From assembly GCA_044226195.1 (NCBI GenBank), contig JBGAHO010000012.1, positions 1 to 64,000 of the forward strand: DNA of 64,000 nt. Reading direction: 5' to 3'. The notes under the pieces are model-generated. The model did no database searches. It was not told the DNA's origin and was given only the letters and a program-made list of their open reading frames with translations. Shown one piece after another: positions 42,594-51,908 of the stretch (its first letter is position 1; every line of letters begins with the position of its first letter). A program made the position numbers and the translations under genes. This DNA comes from RPQJ01 sp044226195 (lineage in GTDB: Bacteria; Pseudomonadota; Gammaproteobacteria; Steroidobacterales; Steroidobacteraceae).

Positions 42594-44165
42594 TCAGGCG
42601 CCGGCGACCGGCCGGGCGAACTGCTCGCGCAGGGTCACCTTGCTGATTTTGCCGCTCGGCAGGCGCGGCAATTGCGGCAGGAATTCGATGCGTTTCGGGC
42701 ACTTGTAACCGGCGATGTGGCCGCGGCAGTGCTTGATGAGGTCGGCCGCCGCCACCGCCTGTCCCGGCTTGGTCACCACGACGCCGAGCACCGCCTCGCC
42801 CCATTTCTCGTCCGGGACGCCGATCACGGCGGCGTCGGCGACGGCCGGGTGGGACATCAGCGCCTCCTCGACCTCGCGGCTGTACACGTTCTCGCCGCCG
42901 CTCACGATCATGTCCTTCTTGCGGTCGACGAGGTACACGAAGCCGTCGTCGTCCATGCAGCCGACGTCGCCGGTGTGCAGCCAGCCGTGGCGCAGCGTCT
43001 CGATGCTCGCGGTCGAGTTGTTCCAGTACCCGGACATCGCCGTGGGGGTGCGGAAACAGATCTCACCGATGACCCCGGGCGCGACCTCGCGATCGTGCTC
43101 GTCGAGGATCGCGACGCGCGTGCCGGTCGTCGCCTGCCCGACCGAGGTGAGGCGCTTCAGGTCGCGCGCGTCGCCGTCCGGCCGGTGGTAGAACTTCTTC
43201 AGCACGCAGCCCGCGCCTTCGGTCTGGCCGAAGCCGTTGATCATGATGCGGCCGAAGCGCTCGAGCGCGCGACGCAGCACCGTGTAGGGCATCGGTGCCG
43301 CGGCGTAGTTGAGCGTCTTGAGCGACGAGAAGTCGTGGCGCTCCTGGCCCGGCAGGTCGAGCACCTGCTGCACCAGCGTCGGCGCGAGGTGCAGTTGCGT
43401 GATGCGCTCGGCCGGGATGGTCTCGACGATCTTCTGCGCCTCGAACGCACGCAGGATCACCATCGTGCCGCCGACGTATGTGAGCGCCCCGCCCTGCGAA
43501 CGCGACCCGATGTGGAAGAACGGCATCGAGAGCAGGATCTTGTTGCCCGCGTCCGCCTCGAGTTCGCGCGCCCAGTCCGCGATCAGCGCGAGATACGCGG
43601 CGTGCGTGATCATCGCGCCCTTGGGCCGGCCGGTCGTGCCGCTCGTGTACATGATGGCGTGCAGGTGCTCGGGCCGCACCTCGAGGCCCGGGCCTTCCGG
43701 CGCACCCTGCGCCAGCACCGACTCGTAATCCTCGGCCCAGTCGGGCGCCGCCCCGCCGATGCAGACGTAGCGCCGGACGCTGGCCAGCTGCTCGCGCATC
43801 CCGGCGATCGTCGCCTCGTACTGCTTCTCGAAGAACAGCACCGTGGGTGCCGAGTCCTTCAGGATGTACTGGATCTCGGGCGGCGCGAGGCGGAAATTGA
43901 CCGGCGTGACGATGAACGGCGCAACCTCGCCGACGCCGTAGATCTCCAGGATCTCCGGGCAGTTCATCGCCAGGAACGCAACGCGGTCCTGGACCTTCAG
44001 GCCGCCGCCGTGCAGCGCGCTCGCGAGACGCCTGGCGCGCTCGGTGAACTCCCGGTACGTGGGCCGACGGTCGCCGAACACCAGGTAAGGCGTGTCCGCG
44101 TGCAGCTTCGCGTTGCGCTCGACGAGGTCGAGCAGGGTTCGCATCGACTCCGCCTGGGCCAGCAT
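42594..44165 (-). CDS. AMP-dependent acyl-CoA ligase
   Basis: This 523-residue ligase has MYTSGTTGRPKGAM, NGFGQTEGAG, HTGDVGCMDDDG and the catalytic lysine in LPSGKISK, the complete ANL set. It makes an acyl-CoA from a free acid with ATP. The QTE of the A5 motif is typical of medium- and long-chain or aromatic-acid ligases. It is the last gene of the operon starting at 50292, 10 bases after the crotonase. Confidence 0.9.
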   Translation of the reverse strand: MLAQAESMRTLLDLVERNAKLHADTPYLVFGDRRPTYREFTERARRLASALHGGGLKVQDRVAFLAMNCPEILEIYGVGEVAPFIVTPVNFRLAPPEIQYILKDSAPTVLFFEKQYEATIAGMREQLASVRRYVCIGGAAPDWAEDYESVLAQGAPEGPGLEVRPEHLHAIMYTSGTTGRPKGAMITHAAYLALIADWARELEADAGNKILLSMPFFHIGSRSQGGALTYVGGTMVILRAFEAQKIVETIPAERITQLHLAPTLVQQVLDLPGQERHDFSSLKTLNYAAAPMPYTVLRRALERFGRIMINGFGQTEGAGCVLKKFYHRPDGDARDLKRLTSVGQATTGTRVAILDEHDREVAPGVIGEICFRTPTAMSGYWNNSTASIETLRHGWLHTGDVGCMDDDGFVYLVDRKKDMIVSGGENVYSREVEEALMSHPAVADAAVIGVPDEKWGEAVLGVVVTKPGQAVAAADLIKHCRGHIAGYKCPKRIEFLPQLPRLPSGKISKVTLREQFARPVAGA

Positions 44166-44175
44166 CGATCGCGCC

Positions 44176-44985
44176 TCAGGCCTTGGTGTCGACCGGGAAC
44201 GACGCCGCGCGCTTCTGCAGGAACGCGTCGATGCCTTCCTTGCCTTCGGGGCCCGCGAAGCCGATGAACTCGAGCGCCAGTGAGGCCTCGAAGATTGGCG
44301 CGGCTTGGCGCAGCCAGTAGTTCAGGGTGTGCTTGGTCCAGCGGGCCGCGGCTGGCGCCAGCTCCGCGAGGCGCGTGGCGACCTCGATCGACTTCGCCTC
44401 GACCTGGTCCGGCTCCACGGCCATCGAGACGATGCCCATGTTCGCCGCCTCCTCGCCCGTGAAGGTCTCGGAGAGCAGCAGGTAGTACTTGGCGCGCGCC
44501 ATGCCGCACAGCAGCGGCCACAGGATCGTCGCGTGATCGCCCGCCGCCACGCCGATCTTGGCGTGACCGTCCGAGAACTTCGCGTCCTTGGCGGCGATCG
44601 AGATGTCGGCGAGCAGCGCCGCTGCGATGCCGGCACCCACGGCCCAGCCGCGCACCGCGCTGACGATCGGCTTGCTGCAATTGATCATGTTGAGCACGAG
44701 CTCGCGCGCTTCCTTCATGGCCTGCATGCGCATGTCGTAGTCGTCGCAGCACTTGCGTTCGTGCGCGAGATCGCCGCCCGCGGAGAAGGCCTTCTCCGAG
44801 CCGGTGATGATGGCCACGGACACGCTCGGATCGGCGTCGACGTCCTTCCAGACCTCGGAGATCTCGCCGTGCAGGCGCGCGCTCATCGCATTCATCTTCA
44901 TCGAGGAGGCGATGGTGATCCGGAGCACGCGCGGGTGCGGACGATCGAACTTGAGTTCCTGGTAGCGGGCATAACGGTCGGACAT
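44176..44985 (-). CDS. crotonase family protein without the hydratase glutamates
   Basis: This 269-residue crotonase has FSAGGDLAHERK and the loops AVGAGIAAALLADI and SDGHAKIGVAAGDHATILW. Both hydratase Glu positions are lost, and an Asp-His pair appears in the second loop. Its closest relative in the window is the crotonase at 47152, which has a similar second loop (ADPHVKVGYVAGDGG). The two may form a separate functional class. The ATG has GGAG upstream. It lies between the ADP-forming synthetase and the AMP ligase. Confidence 0.85.
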   Translation of the reverse strand: MSDRYARYQELKFDRPHPRVLRITIASSMKMNAMSARLHGEISEVWKDVDADPSVSVAIITGSEKAFSAGGDLAHERKCCDDYDMRMQAMKEARELVLNMINCSKPIVSAVRGWAVGAGIAAALLADISIAAKDAKFSDGHAKIGVAAGDHATILWPLLCGMARAKYYLLLSETFTGEEAANMGIVSMAVEPDQVEAKSIEVATRLAELAPAAARWTKHTLNYWLRQAAPIFEASLALEFIGFAGPEGKEGIDAFLQKRAASFPVDTKA

Positions 44986-44998
44986 GGCGGTCTCCGGA

Positions 44999-47155
44999 TC
45001 AGTGACGGTTCGGGCGCAGGGCGATCAGGGCATCGACGGCGACGATGCGGTCGCCGGCGCAGATGAGCGGGTTCACGTCGAGCTCGGCGAGGCGGCCAGC
45101 CTGGTCGGCCGCCAGCTCCGAGAGCCGGCAGACGATGTCGGCGAGCCGATCGAGGTCCACGGGGGCGCTGCCCCGGAACCCGGTGAGCAGCTTCGCCCCC
45201 TTCAGCCGGAGCAGCATGGCACGCGCTTCGGCCGGGGTCACCGGCGCGAGTTCGAGCGACGTGTCGCGGAGCAGCTCGACCAGGATGCCGCCGAGCCCGG
45301 CGACGACGAGCGGGCCGAGCTGCGGGTCGACGCGGGCGCCGACCATGATCTCGACGCCCGGCGGAATCATCGGTTGGACCAGCACGCCCGTGATGCGGGG
45401 CGGCGGCGAGACCTTGTGCGCGTTGGCCATCACCAGTTGGTAGCCGGCCCGCACCGCCGCGGCATCGCGCAGGTTGAGCTTCACCACGCCGGCCTCGGTC
45501 TTGTGCGGCAGGTCGGGGGACTCCACCTTGAGCACGACGGGATAGCCCGCCGCCTCGGCCGCCGAGACCGCATCGGCTTCGCTCTGCACGAGCCGCTCTT
45601 CGACCACGGGGACACCGTAGGCCGCCAGTACCTGCTTGGCTTCGCGTTCCGCGAGCGTCGTGCCCGCGGCCCGATCGAGCAGCGCAGCGGCCTGGGCGGC
45701 GGCACCGACGGGCGACGTGCGGCGATACTCGCGCGTGCCCGCCTGCTGCCGGTCGTAATACTTGTGCCAGGCGGCGATCACGCCGAGGCAGCGGTCCATC
45801 GAGCGGAACTGCGCGACGTTCGGATTCGTCTCCGCCTCGAGCGCCCCCGGGCCCTGCAGCCACTGCGAGATCATCACGTTGCAGGTGATCTTGCCGTGCT
45901 CCTCGGACAGCTTGCCGAGCGCCTCGATGCGCGGCGTGTGGAACGCGAAGGCGACCGGCTGCGGCATGATGATCGCGCCGTACTGCGGGTCGCTGATGAG
46001 CGCCTCACCACAGGCCCACAGCGACTGCGGGTTGTTCACGACCTGCGCGGTGACGTCGCAGGGATTGCGTGCGGAACCGAAGTCCGGAATGTGCTGCAGC
46101 AGCACGGCCGTCGCCTCGGGACGTGGCTGCGGCATCGGCACGCCGTGTTCCTCGGCCTTGTCGGCCGCCATGATCGCGGCACCGCCCGAAGTGGCCACGA
46201 CCGCGACGCCACGCGCCTTGGGCGCCGGTGCCTTGGCGAAAAACGCCGCCGCCTCCATCAGCGCCTCGAAGTCGGGCACGAGGATCGCGCCCGCACGTTC
46301 GAACGCCGCGAGATACGCCGCATTCGAGCCTGCGAGCGAACCCGTATGCGACACCGCCGCCTCGGAGCCCAGCTGGCCCGTGGCGATCTTGTGGATCAGC
46401 AGCGGCTTGCCCTGGCGGAGCGCGAGATCCGCGGCTTCGAGCAGCCGCTGCGGCCGGCTCATGCCTTCGAACACACAGACGATCGCGCGACACGCGTCGT
46501 CTTCGGCGAGGTAGGCCACGAGGTCCGCCACGTCCACGTCCGCCTGGTTGCCGGCGGAGAACGCGTGGCTGACGGCCACGCCGGTTTCGATCGACTGGGC
46601 GAGCGACTGCGACAGCGCACCGGACTGGCTTGCGATGCCGACGGACCCGCGCCGCAGCGGCCGGACCGCAGGATACTCGGAGAAGCTGATGCGGGCCCCG
46701 AGCGCGTAATTGGCGATGCCGAGGCAATTGGGACCGAGGATGCGCAGCCCGGACTCGGCGGCGATGCGACCGAGCGTGGCCTGCTGCGCGACGCGCTCGG
46801 GCTTGCCCGTCTCGGCGTACCCGGAGGCGAACAGGATCACGCCGCCGGCCTTCACCTGGGCCGCTTCGGCGACCACTTCTTCCGCGCCTTCGCGCGGCAC
46901 GCAGACCACGACGCAGTCCGGGCTCTCCGGCAAGGCGGTCAGGCTCGGATGACACGGGCGGCCCGACAACTCCGGATACTTCGCATTCACGAGGTGGATG
47001 CGACCGCCGAAGGTCTCCAGATTGTTCAGCACGCGCTCGCCGAAAGAACCGGCGCGCGACGACGCCCCGACGATGGCGATGCTCGCGGGGTGGAGGGCGC
47101 GCGCGAGGTCGGCGTGGCGGTAGACCCGCGCACGCGGCTGGGCCGGCGAACTCAT
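44999..47155 (-). CDS. ADP-forming acyl-CoA synthetase (acetyl-CoA synthetase-like, CoA-binding plus ATP-grasp)
   Basis: This 718-residue protein fuses a CoA-binding domain (IAIVGASSRAGSFGERVLNN near residue 26), succinyl-CoA ligase-like domains (GPNCLGIANY, GIASQSGALSQS) and a C-terminal ATP-grasp domain (KQVLAAYGVPVVEERLV, then PVVLKVESPDLPHKTEAG). The phosphorylated His is at about 270 in SHTGSLAGS. It makes acyl-CoA from acid, ATP and CoA with ADP release, or runs in reverse to make ATP. The ATG at 47155 overlaps the upstream stop (ATGA). In a catabolic operon it may recover ATP or activate an acid. Confidence 0.9.
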   Translation of the reverse strand: MSSPAQPRARVYRHADLARALHPASIAIVGASSRAGSFGERVLNNLETFGGRIHLVNAKYPELSGRPCHPSLTALPESPDCVVVCVPREGAEEVVAEAAQVKAGGVILFASGYAETGKPERVAQQATLGRIAAESGLRILGPNCLGIANYALGARISFSEYPAVRPLRRGSVGIASQSGALSQSLAQSIETGVAVSHAFSAGNQADVDVADLVAYLAEDDACRAIVCVFEGMSRPQRLLEAADLALRQGKPLLIHKIATGQLGSEAAVSHTGSLAGSNAAYLAAFERAGAILVPDFEALMEAAAFFAKAPAPKARGVAVVATSGGAAIMAADKAEEHGVPMPQPRPEATAVLLQHIPDFGSARNPCDVTAQVVNNPQSLWACGEALISDPQYGAIIMPQPVAFAFHTPRIEALGKLSEEHGKITCNVMISQWLQGPGALEAETNPNVAQFRSMDRCLGVIAAWHKYYDRQQAGTREYRRTSPVGAAAQAAALLDRAAGTTLAEREAKQVLAAYGVPVVEERLVQSEADAVSAAEAAGYPVVLKVESPDLPHKTEAGVVKLNLRDAAAVRAGYQLVMANAHKVSPPPRITGVLVQPMIPPGVEIMVGARVDPQLGPLVVAGLGGILVELLRDTSLELAPVTPAEARAMLLRLKGAKLLTGFRGSAPVDLDRLADIVCRLSELAADQAGRLAELDVNPLICAGDRIVAVDALIALRPNRH

Positions 47156-47946
47156 TTGCCCGTGAACCTCGGCGCGCGCTTCTCGCGGAAAGCGTTGACG
47201 GCTTCCTGGTGGTCCTGCGTGCGACCCGACAGCGCCTCGTAGGCGAAGGACGCGTCGATGACCGAGACCAGCTGCTGCTTCAGCGTGACGTTCACGGACA
47301 GCTTGGTCCACTGGATGGCGAGCGACGCGCCGTTCGCGAGCCGCTGCGCGAACTCGTCCACGACCTTGTCGAGTTCCTCGGCCGGCACCGCGCGGTTGAT
47401 GAGACCGATGCGAGCGGCCTCCTCGCCCGTCAGGTGGTCGCCGGTGAGCAGGAACTGCTTGGCGCGCGCCGGACCGAGCAGCGCGGGCCAGATCACCGAG
47501 CCGCCGTCGCCGGCCACGTAGCCGACCTTGACGTGCGGATCCGCGATCTTGGCGTGATTGGCGGCGAAGACGAGGTCCGAGAACAGCGCGATGGTCGCGC
47601 CGAGACCCATGGCCGCGCCGTTGACCTTGGCGATGATCGGCTTGGGGCAGTCGAGCATGCCGAACAGCAGCTTCTTGCCGTTGCGGATGCCGTCGAGGAA
47701 CAGCTTCGGCTCGTTGATGACCGTCTGCATGTGCTCGATGTCGCCGCCCGCACTGAACGCCTTGCCGGCGCCCGTCAGCACCAGCACGTTGGTCTCGTCG
47801 TCCGCGGCCACCTCGCCGAACAACCGTCCGACCTCCGCGTCGAGCACGGCATCGAAGGCGTTCAGCACCTCGGGGCGGTTGAACGTGGCGTGCAGGACCT
47901 TGCCGTCGCGACGGAAGGCGATCGCCTGGTAGGAAGAGAAGTCCAT
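47152..47946 (-). CDS. crotonase family protein without the hydratase glutamates
   Basis: This 264-residue crotonase has FSAGGDIEHMQ, the loop AAMGLGATIALFSDL and ADPHVKVGYVAGDGGSVIW. The two hydratase Glu residues are missing and the Asp-Gly-Gly loop is like that of the crotonase at 44176. It may carry out hydrolysis or C-C cleavage of a cyclic acyl-CoA. It is third in the operon, 10 bases after the small acyl-CoA dehydrogenase, and its stop overlaps the start of the synthetase. Confidence 0.85.
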   Translation of the reverse strand: MDFSSYQAIAFRRDGKVLHATFNRPEVLNAFDAVLDAEVGRLFGEVAADDETNVLVLTGAGKAFSAGGDIEHMQTVINEPKLFLDGIRNGKKLLFGMLDCPKPIIAKVNGAAMGLGATIALFSDLVFAANHAKIADPHVKVGYVAGDGGSVIWPALLGPARAKQFLLTGDHLTGEEAARIGLINRAVPAEELDKVVDEFAQRLANGASLAIQWTKLSVNVTLKQQLVSVIDASFAYEALSGRTQDHQEAVNAFREKRAPRFTGK

Positions 47947-47956
47947 CGAACCCCCG

Positions 47957-49078
47957 TCAGCGGTAAGTGAATGCGATGCGGTCGAGGTGGAAGTCGACGT
48001 CGCCCCAGAGCTTCTCGGTCACGAGCAGGCGCTTGAAGTAGTGCCCGACCTGGTATTCCTCGGTCATGCCGACGCCACCGTGCAGCTGAATGCCCTGGCC
48101 GCCGACCACGCGGCCGGCCTCGCTCGCCACCACGACCGCCGCCGACACGGCGGCATTGCGCTCCGCCGGCGGCGCATCGACGTGCGCGAACGCGTGATAC
48201 AGCGCGGAGCGCAGCTCCTGCACCTTCACGAAGCTCTCCGACATGCGGTGCTGCAGCGCCTGGAATGCGGCGAGCGGCTGCCCGAACTGCTTGCGGTTGC
48301 GGATGTGTTCCGCGGTCAGGTCGATGACGGCTTCCATCGCGCCGAGCGCGTCGGCCACCTGCACGATCCTGAAGCGATCCAGCGCCTCGTCGAGCACAGC
48401 GGCGCCTTCGGCCGGGCCGCACAGCAGCGCGTCCGCACCGACGCGCACGTCGCGCAGGTCGAGGTCCGCCGCACGCCGGCCGTCGATCAGCGGATAGCCT
48501 CGCTGCTCGAGCCCTGCGGCCTGGGCGTCGACGAGGAACAGCGCGCAACCCGACTCGCCGGCGACGCTCGCGCTGACGATGAACTGGCGGGCCGCCGCCG
48601 CGTCAGCCACGACGATCTTCACGCCGGACAGCAGGTAGCCGTCGCCGTCCCGCCGTGCGCCTGTCGACGGCGCATCGAGCGCGTAGCAACGGTCGGGCTC
48701 GAGGCAGGCGAGCGCCACCCGCGCCTCGCCGCCGGCAATGGCCGGCAGCAACGCCTCTCGAGCGGCAGCGTGACCCGAGCGCTCGATCAGCCGCGCGCAC
48801 AGCACGGCCGTGGTGGCCACGGGCTCGAGCACGTTGCGCCGGCCGAGGGCCTCGTGCAGCAGCGCCGCTTCGATGACACCGGCGCCGAGACCACCGGCCT
48901 CTTCCGGCACGGTGAGCGCGAGCCAGCCCATTTCCGCGAAGGCGGCCCACGTGGCGTCGTCACAGCTCGCGACCGTGGCCGCGGTGGCGCGGCGACGCTC
49001 GAACGGATAGTTCTCCTGCAGGTAGCGCTCCGCACCCTCGCGGAGCATCTGCTGTTCGTCGGTGAGCGTGAAATCCAT
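47957..49078 (-). CDS. acyl-CoA dehydrogenase, non-catalytic-type subunit
   Basis: This 373-residue protein has the acyl-CoA dehydrogenase fold: LALTVPEEAGGLGAG, HIRNRKQFGQPLAAFQALQHR and QLHGGVGMTEEYQVGHYFKR. The helix G site reads ALDRFRIVQ and the C-terminal site EKLWGDVDFHL, with no catalytic Glu at either. It parallels the protein at 37024 in length and context. It lies 11 bases after the large subunit, so the two probably form an alpha2beta2 enzyme. Confidence 0.85.
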   Translation of the reverse strand: MDFTLTDEQQMLREGAERYLQENYPFERRRATAATVASCDDATWAAFAEMGWLALTVPEEAGGLGAGVIEAALLHEALGRRNVLEPVATTAVLCARLIERSGHAAAREALLPAIAGGEARVALACLEPDRCYALDAPSTGARRDGDGYLLSGVKIVVADAAAARQFIVSASVAGESGCALFLVDAQAAGLEQRGYPLIDGRRAADLDLRDVRVGADALLCGPAEGAAVLDEALDRFRIVQVADALGAMEAVIDLTAEHIRNRKQFGQPLAAFQALQHRMSESFVKVQELRSALYHAFAHVDAPPAERNAAVSAAVVVASEAGRVVGGQGIQLHGGVGMTEEYQVGHYFKRLLVTEKLWGDVDFHLDRIAFTYR

Positions 49079-49089
49079 GCCGCGACCCG

Positions 49090-50292
49090 TCAGAAGCCGA
49101 ACGCCAGCTTGGCGATGATGTTCTTCTGCACTTCGCGGGCGCCGCCGTAGATCGTCGAGGCACGCTCGAACAGGTACAGGTTCGTCGGGCCGACCGTGAA
49201 CTCCTGCCAGTGCCGGCGCAGGTCGGCCTCCTCGGTGTGCGGCTGGTCGCGCTCGAAGTGACGCACGGCGCGGGGACCGAGCGCGTCGATCTGCAGTTCG
49301 GTCACGCGCTGCTGCATCTCCGACCCGCTGATCTTGAGCGCCGAGACGACGGCATTGAGGTCGTATTTCTGCGGCTCCTCGGCGAGGATGCGCAGCACCG
49401 ACCAGTTGAGCGCATGCAGGTCGGCGTCGACGCGTGCGAGCTTGCGCGCAAATGCGCGATCCTCGAGCAGCGGCCGCCCGTGCACGAGCGTCTGGCGCGC
49501 GATGTCCTTGGCCATCTCGAAGCGCCGACGGTTGAAGTACAGGAACGCGCTCGCCGTGCGTTCCTTCTCGAGCAGGTACTTGGCGTAGGTCCAGCCCCTG
49601 CCGGGCTCGCCGATGAGCTGGTCCGCGGGCACCCGTACTTCGTCGAGGAACACCTCGTTGAGGTCGTGGCGGCCGTCGATGCCGTGGATCGGGCGCACCG
49701 TGATTCCGGGCGTGTCCATCTTCACCGCGATGAACGACAGGCCGCGCTGCGGCTTGACCGTCGCGTCGGTGCGCACCAGGAAGAAGCCCCAGTTGGAGTC
49801 GGCCGCGTCGCTGGTCCAGATCTTCTGGCCGCGCAGCACCCACTCGTCGCCGACGCACTCGGCCGTCGACTTGAGGTTGGCGAGGTCGGACCCCGCGCCG
49901 GGCTCGGAGAACCCCTGGCACCAGAAGTCCTCGCCCGTGAGCATGCGCGGCGCCCAGCGACGGCACTGCTCCTCGGAGCCGAACGCGAACAGCACGGGCG
50001 CCATCATGTGCAGCCCCTGCCAGCCGAAGTCCGGCGCATCGGCGCGATAGAGTTCTTCGAAGAAGAGGTGCTTGCGCAGGGCCGACCAGTCGGTGCCGCC
50101 CCACTTCGCCGGCCAGTGCGGTGCGCCCCAGCCGCGCGCCGCGAGGATGCCCTGCCAGCGCCGGAAGTGTGCTGGCCGCGGGTTCACCCAGCGCTTCGTG
50201 TCGGCCGCGATCTCCGGCGGCACGTGGGTGCGCATGAAGTCGCGCACTTCCTCGCGGAACGCTTCGTCTGCTGCCGTGAACCTGAGGTCCAT
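49090..50292 (-). CDS. acyl-CoA dehydrogenase, catalytic subunit
   Basis: This 400-residue acyl-CoA dehydrogenase aligns in layout with the protein at 38157. It has WCQGFSEPGAGSDLANLKS, a helix G Glu at about 244 in LLEKERTASAF, and IYGGAREVQKN at the C-terminus where the usual Glu is Gly. It should supply the base for the pair with the next gene. It heads the minus-strand operon and lies about 100 bases from the shared promoter box. No strong ribosome site is visible. Confidence 0.88.
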   Translation of the reverse strand: MDLRFTAADEAFREEVRDFMRTHVPPEIAADTKRWVNPRPAHFRRWQGILAARGWGAPHWPAKWGGTDWSALRKHLFFEELYRADAPDFGWQGLHMMAPVLFAFGSEEQCRRWAPRMLTGEDFWCQGFSEPGAGSDLANLKSTAECVGDEWVLRGQKIWTSDAADSNWGFFLVRTDATVKPQRGLSFIAVKMDTPGITVRPIHGIDGRHDLNEVFLDEVRVPADQLIGEPGRGWTYAKYLLEKERTASAFLYFNRRRFEMAKDIARQTLVHGRPLLEDRAFARKLARVDADLHALNWSVLRILAEEPQKYDLNAVVSALKISGSEMQQRVTELQIDALGPRAVRHFERDQPHTEEADLRRHWQEFTVGPTNLYLFERASTIYGGAREVQKNIIAKLAFGF

Positions 50293-50391
50293 AGTGACGT
50301 CTACCAGGGCTGTCGGCCGGGTCGCGGGCCAGCCACCCGAGCTTTACACCGGCCCGCTGGCGCAGGCCAGTACGGCGGCATAGAATTCTGT

Positions 50392-50414
50392 TATGTGAAC
50401 GATATTCAATTTAT
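50392..50414. promoter_or_regulatory. bidirectional operator/promoter box, site 9
   Basis: TATGTGAAC, GAT, ATTCAATTTAT is a near-perfect copy of the recurring box between the acyl-CoA dehydrogenase operon (minus) and the thioesterase (plus). The right arm holds TTTATT as a -10 element 11 bases from the thioesterase ATG at 50427. The left arm on the minus strand reads GTTCACATAAC and faces the long beta-oxidation operon. Confidence 0.7.
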
Positions 50415-50426
50415 TGCCACGGGTCA

Positions 50427-50861
50427 ATGCACGCACCGACACCCCCCGACTGGACTCGCGAGGAACTGGAAGGCCGCCTGCGACGGCCGCCGTTCAACGC
50501 CTGGCTCGGCCTGCAACTCGTCGACTGGAACGCCGACGGCGTCACGCTCGGACTCGACGCGCGGCCCGAGATCTTCGGCCATCCGACCGTGCAGGCGCTG
50601 CACGGCGGCGTGCTCGCCACGCTCGTCGACGTCGCCTGCTCGTTCGCGGTGATCGTGCGCACGGGCGAGTCCCTGTTCACGGTCGACATGCGCGTGGACT
50701 ACCACCGCCCGGCCACCGCGAGCGCGTATCGCGTGGAGTCGCAGGTGGTGCGCGTGGGAAAGACGCTGGCGACGTCCGATGCGCGCGTGATGACCACGGA
50801 GGGCGTGCTCGTCGCGAGCGGCCGCGCAGTTTTCCAGCACTTCCCGCACGCCCGGTCCTGA
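50427..50861 (+). CDS. PaaI-family hotdog thioesterase
   Basis: This 144-residue hotdog protein has LHGGVLATLVDVACSFAV, the PaaI-type active-site region with the catalytic Asp, and MRVDYHRPATASAY in the following strand. It hydrolyses acyl-CoA thioesters and may free CoA from dead-end products. The ATG lies close to the -10 element of the promoter box with almost no leader and no ribosome site. It is a single-gene unit, convergent with the MaoC gene with an 8-base gap. Confidence 0.88.
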   Translation: MHAPTPPDWTREELEGRLRRPPFNAWLGLQLVDWNADGVTLGLDARPEIFGHPTVQALHGGVLATLVDVACSFAVIVRTGESLFTVDMRVDYHRPATASAYRVESQVVRVGKTLATSDARVMTTEGVLVASGRAVFQHFPHARS

Positions 50862-50869
50862 CGGGTGCG

Positions 50870-51883
50870 TCAGGCGCTCCAGGCCCAGAAGACCCAGTCG
50901 AGCACCGGTTCTTCCTTCTCGGGTTCTCCACGCGCGGCCCAGCTCTGGGCACGCAGCTTGAGCAGGGCCCCGTGCGTGACCGCCTGCTTCTCGAGCAGCG
51001 TCACTTCCGTGCGGATCCGGTCGTTCTCCACTACCGGCGCGGTGTGGTCGCACGATTCCCACGCGAGCAGGGTCAGCAGGTTCGGGAACGCTCGCGTTAC
51101 CTGCGCGAAGGCCAGCGAGATCGTGTGGCCGCCGTAGACGAGGCGGTCGTCGAGATACGACAGCCGTGCGTCGGTGTGCGTCATCGCCATGTTGAGCGTC
51201 AGGCGCACGAGTTCGGGCGCCATCGTGACTGTGTCGCGCGACTCCACCACGAAGCGCATGCCGGGCGCGACCGATTCGGCCTTGGTACCGAGCCAGTCCC
51301 GGGCAGCCTCATCGACGTGCCACGGCGGGAGCGCCGCGCGCACCTCTTCGATGGTGACGGACCGGCCGATCCGCTCGAGGTCGTCCAGGCGGCCCGTGCG
51401 CGCCTCGGGATCCCGGCAGGGAATCATCGGGCAACGCCAGAAGTGCAGCACTTCCTGGCCACGCTGGTTGTACGTCGTCATCTCCAGCGCGACCACGCCG
51501 GTGGCGGGCCGGCCGGGCTGCGGTCGGTTCTGGCGCAAGCCCACCACGCGCGTCACCGTACGCAGCGTGTCGCCGAGCAGCACCTGCCGATGCAGCACGA
51601 GGCCGCGATAGAACAGGTTGGCCTTGACGCGCTGCGAGGCCCACGTGGTCTGGCCGATCGCGAGGTTGATGACGAGCAACGGGTGCGCGAGCGGGCGGGC
51701 CCGCCCGGTGACGCGCCGGGTCGCGTAATGATCGAGCGGCAGGCGCAGGCGGTCACCCGTCAGCGCCTGCTGGAGGGCGGCGTGTCCCGCCGTGACCGTG
51801 ACGGCCGGGGCATCGAACGTGTCGCCGTGGACGAAATCCTCGAACCACGGGCCGCCGACGGCGTGTACCGACTCCTTCGTCAT
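50870..51883 (-). CDS. MaoC-like double-hotdog dehydratase
   Basis: This 337-residue protein has two hotdog domains in the arrangement of FAS1-type dehydratases and mesaconyl-CoA-type hydratases. The N-terminal half contains LLVINLAIGQTTWASQR and VNRGL-like FYRGLVLHRQVLLGDTL; the C-terminal half has LTLNMAMTHTDARLSY and RLVYGGHTISLAFAQV. The Asp and His of MaoC hydratases are not in the standard motif, so the exact active site is unclear. It is the last gene of the TetR-headed oxygenase operon and probably hydrates an unsaturated CoA ester. Confidence 0.75.
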   Translation of the reverse strand: MTKESVHAVGGPWFEDFVHGDTFDAPAVTVTAGHAALQQALTGDRLRLPLDHYATRRVTGRARPLAHPLLVINLAIGQTTWASQRVKANLFYRGLVLHRQVLLGDTLRTVTRVVGLRQNRPQPGRPATGVVALEMTTYNQRGQEVLHFWRCPMIPCRDPEARTGRLDDLERIGRSVTIEEVRAALPPWHVDEAARDWLGTKAESVAPGMRFVVESRDTVTMAPELVRLTLNMAMTHTDARLSYLDDRLVYGGHTISLAFAQVTRAFPNLLTLLAWESCDHTAPVVENDRIRTEVTLLEKQAVTHGALLKLRAQSWAARGEPEKEEPVLDWVFWAWSA

Positions 51884-51908
51884 GGCACACGCCGGCGGCC
51901 CGCGCCGG

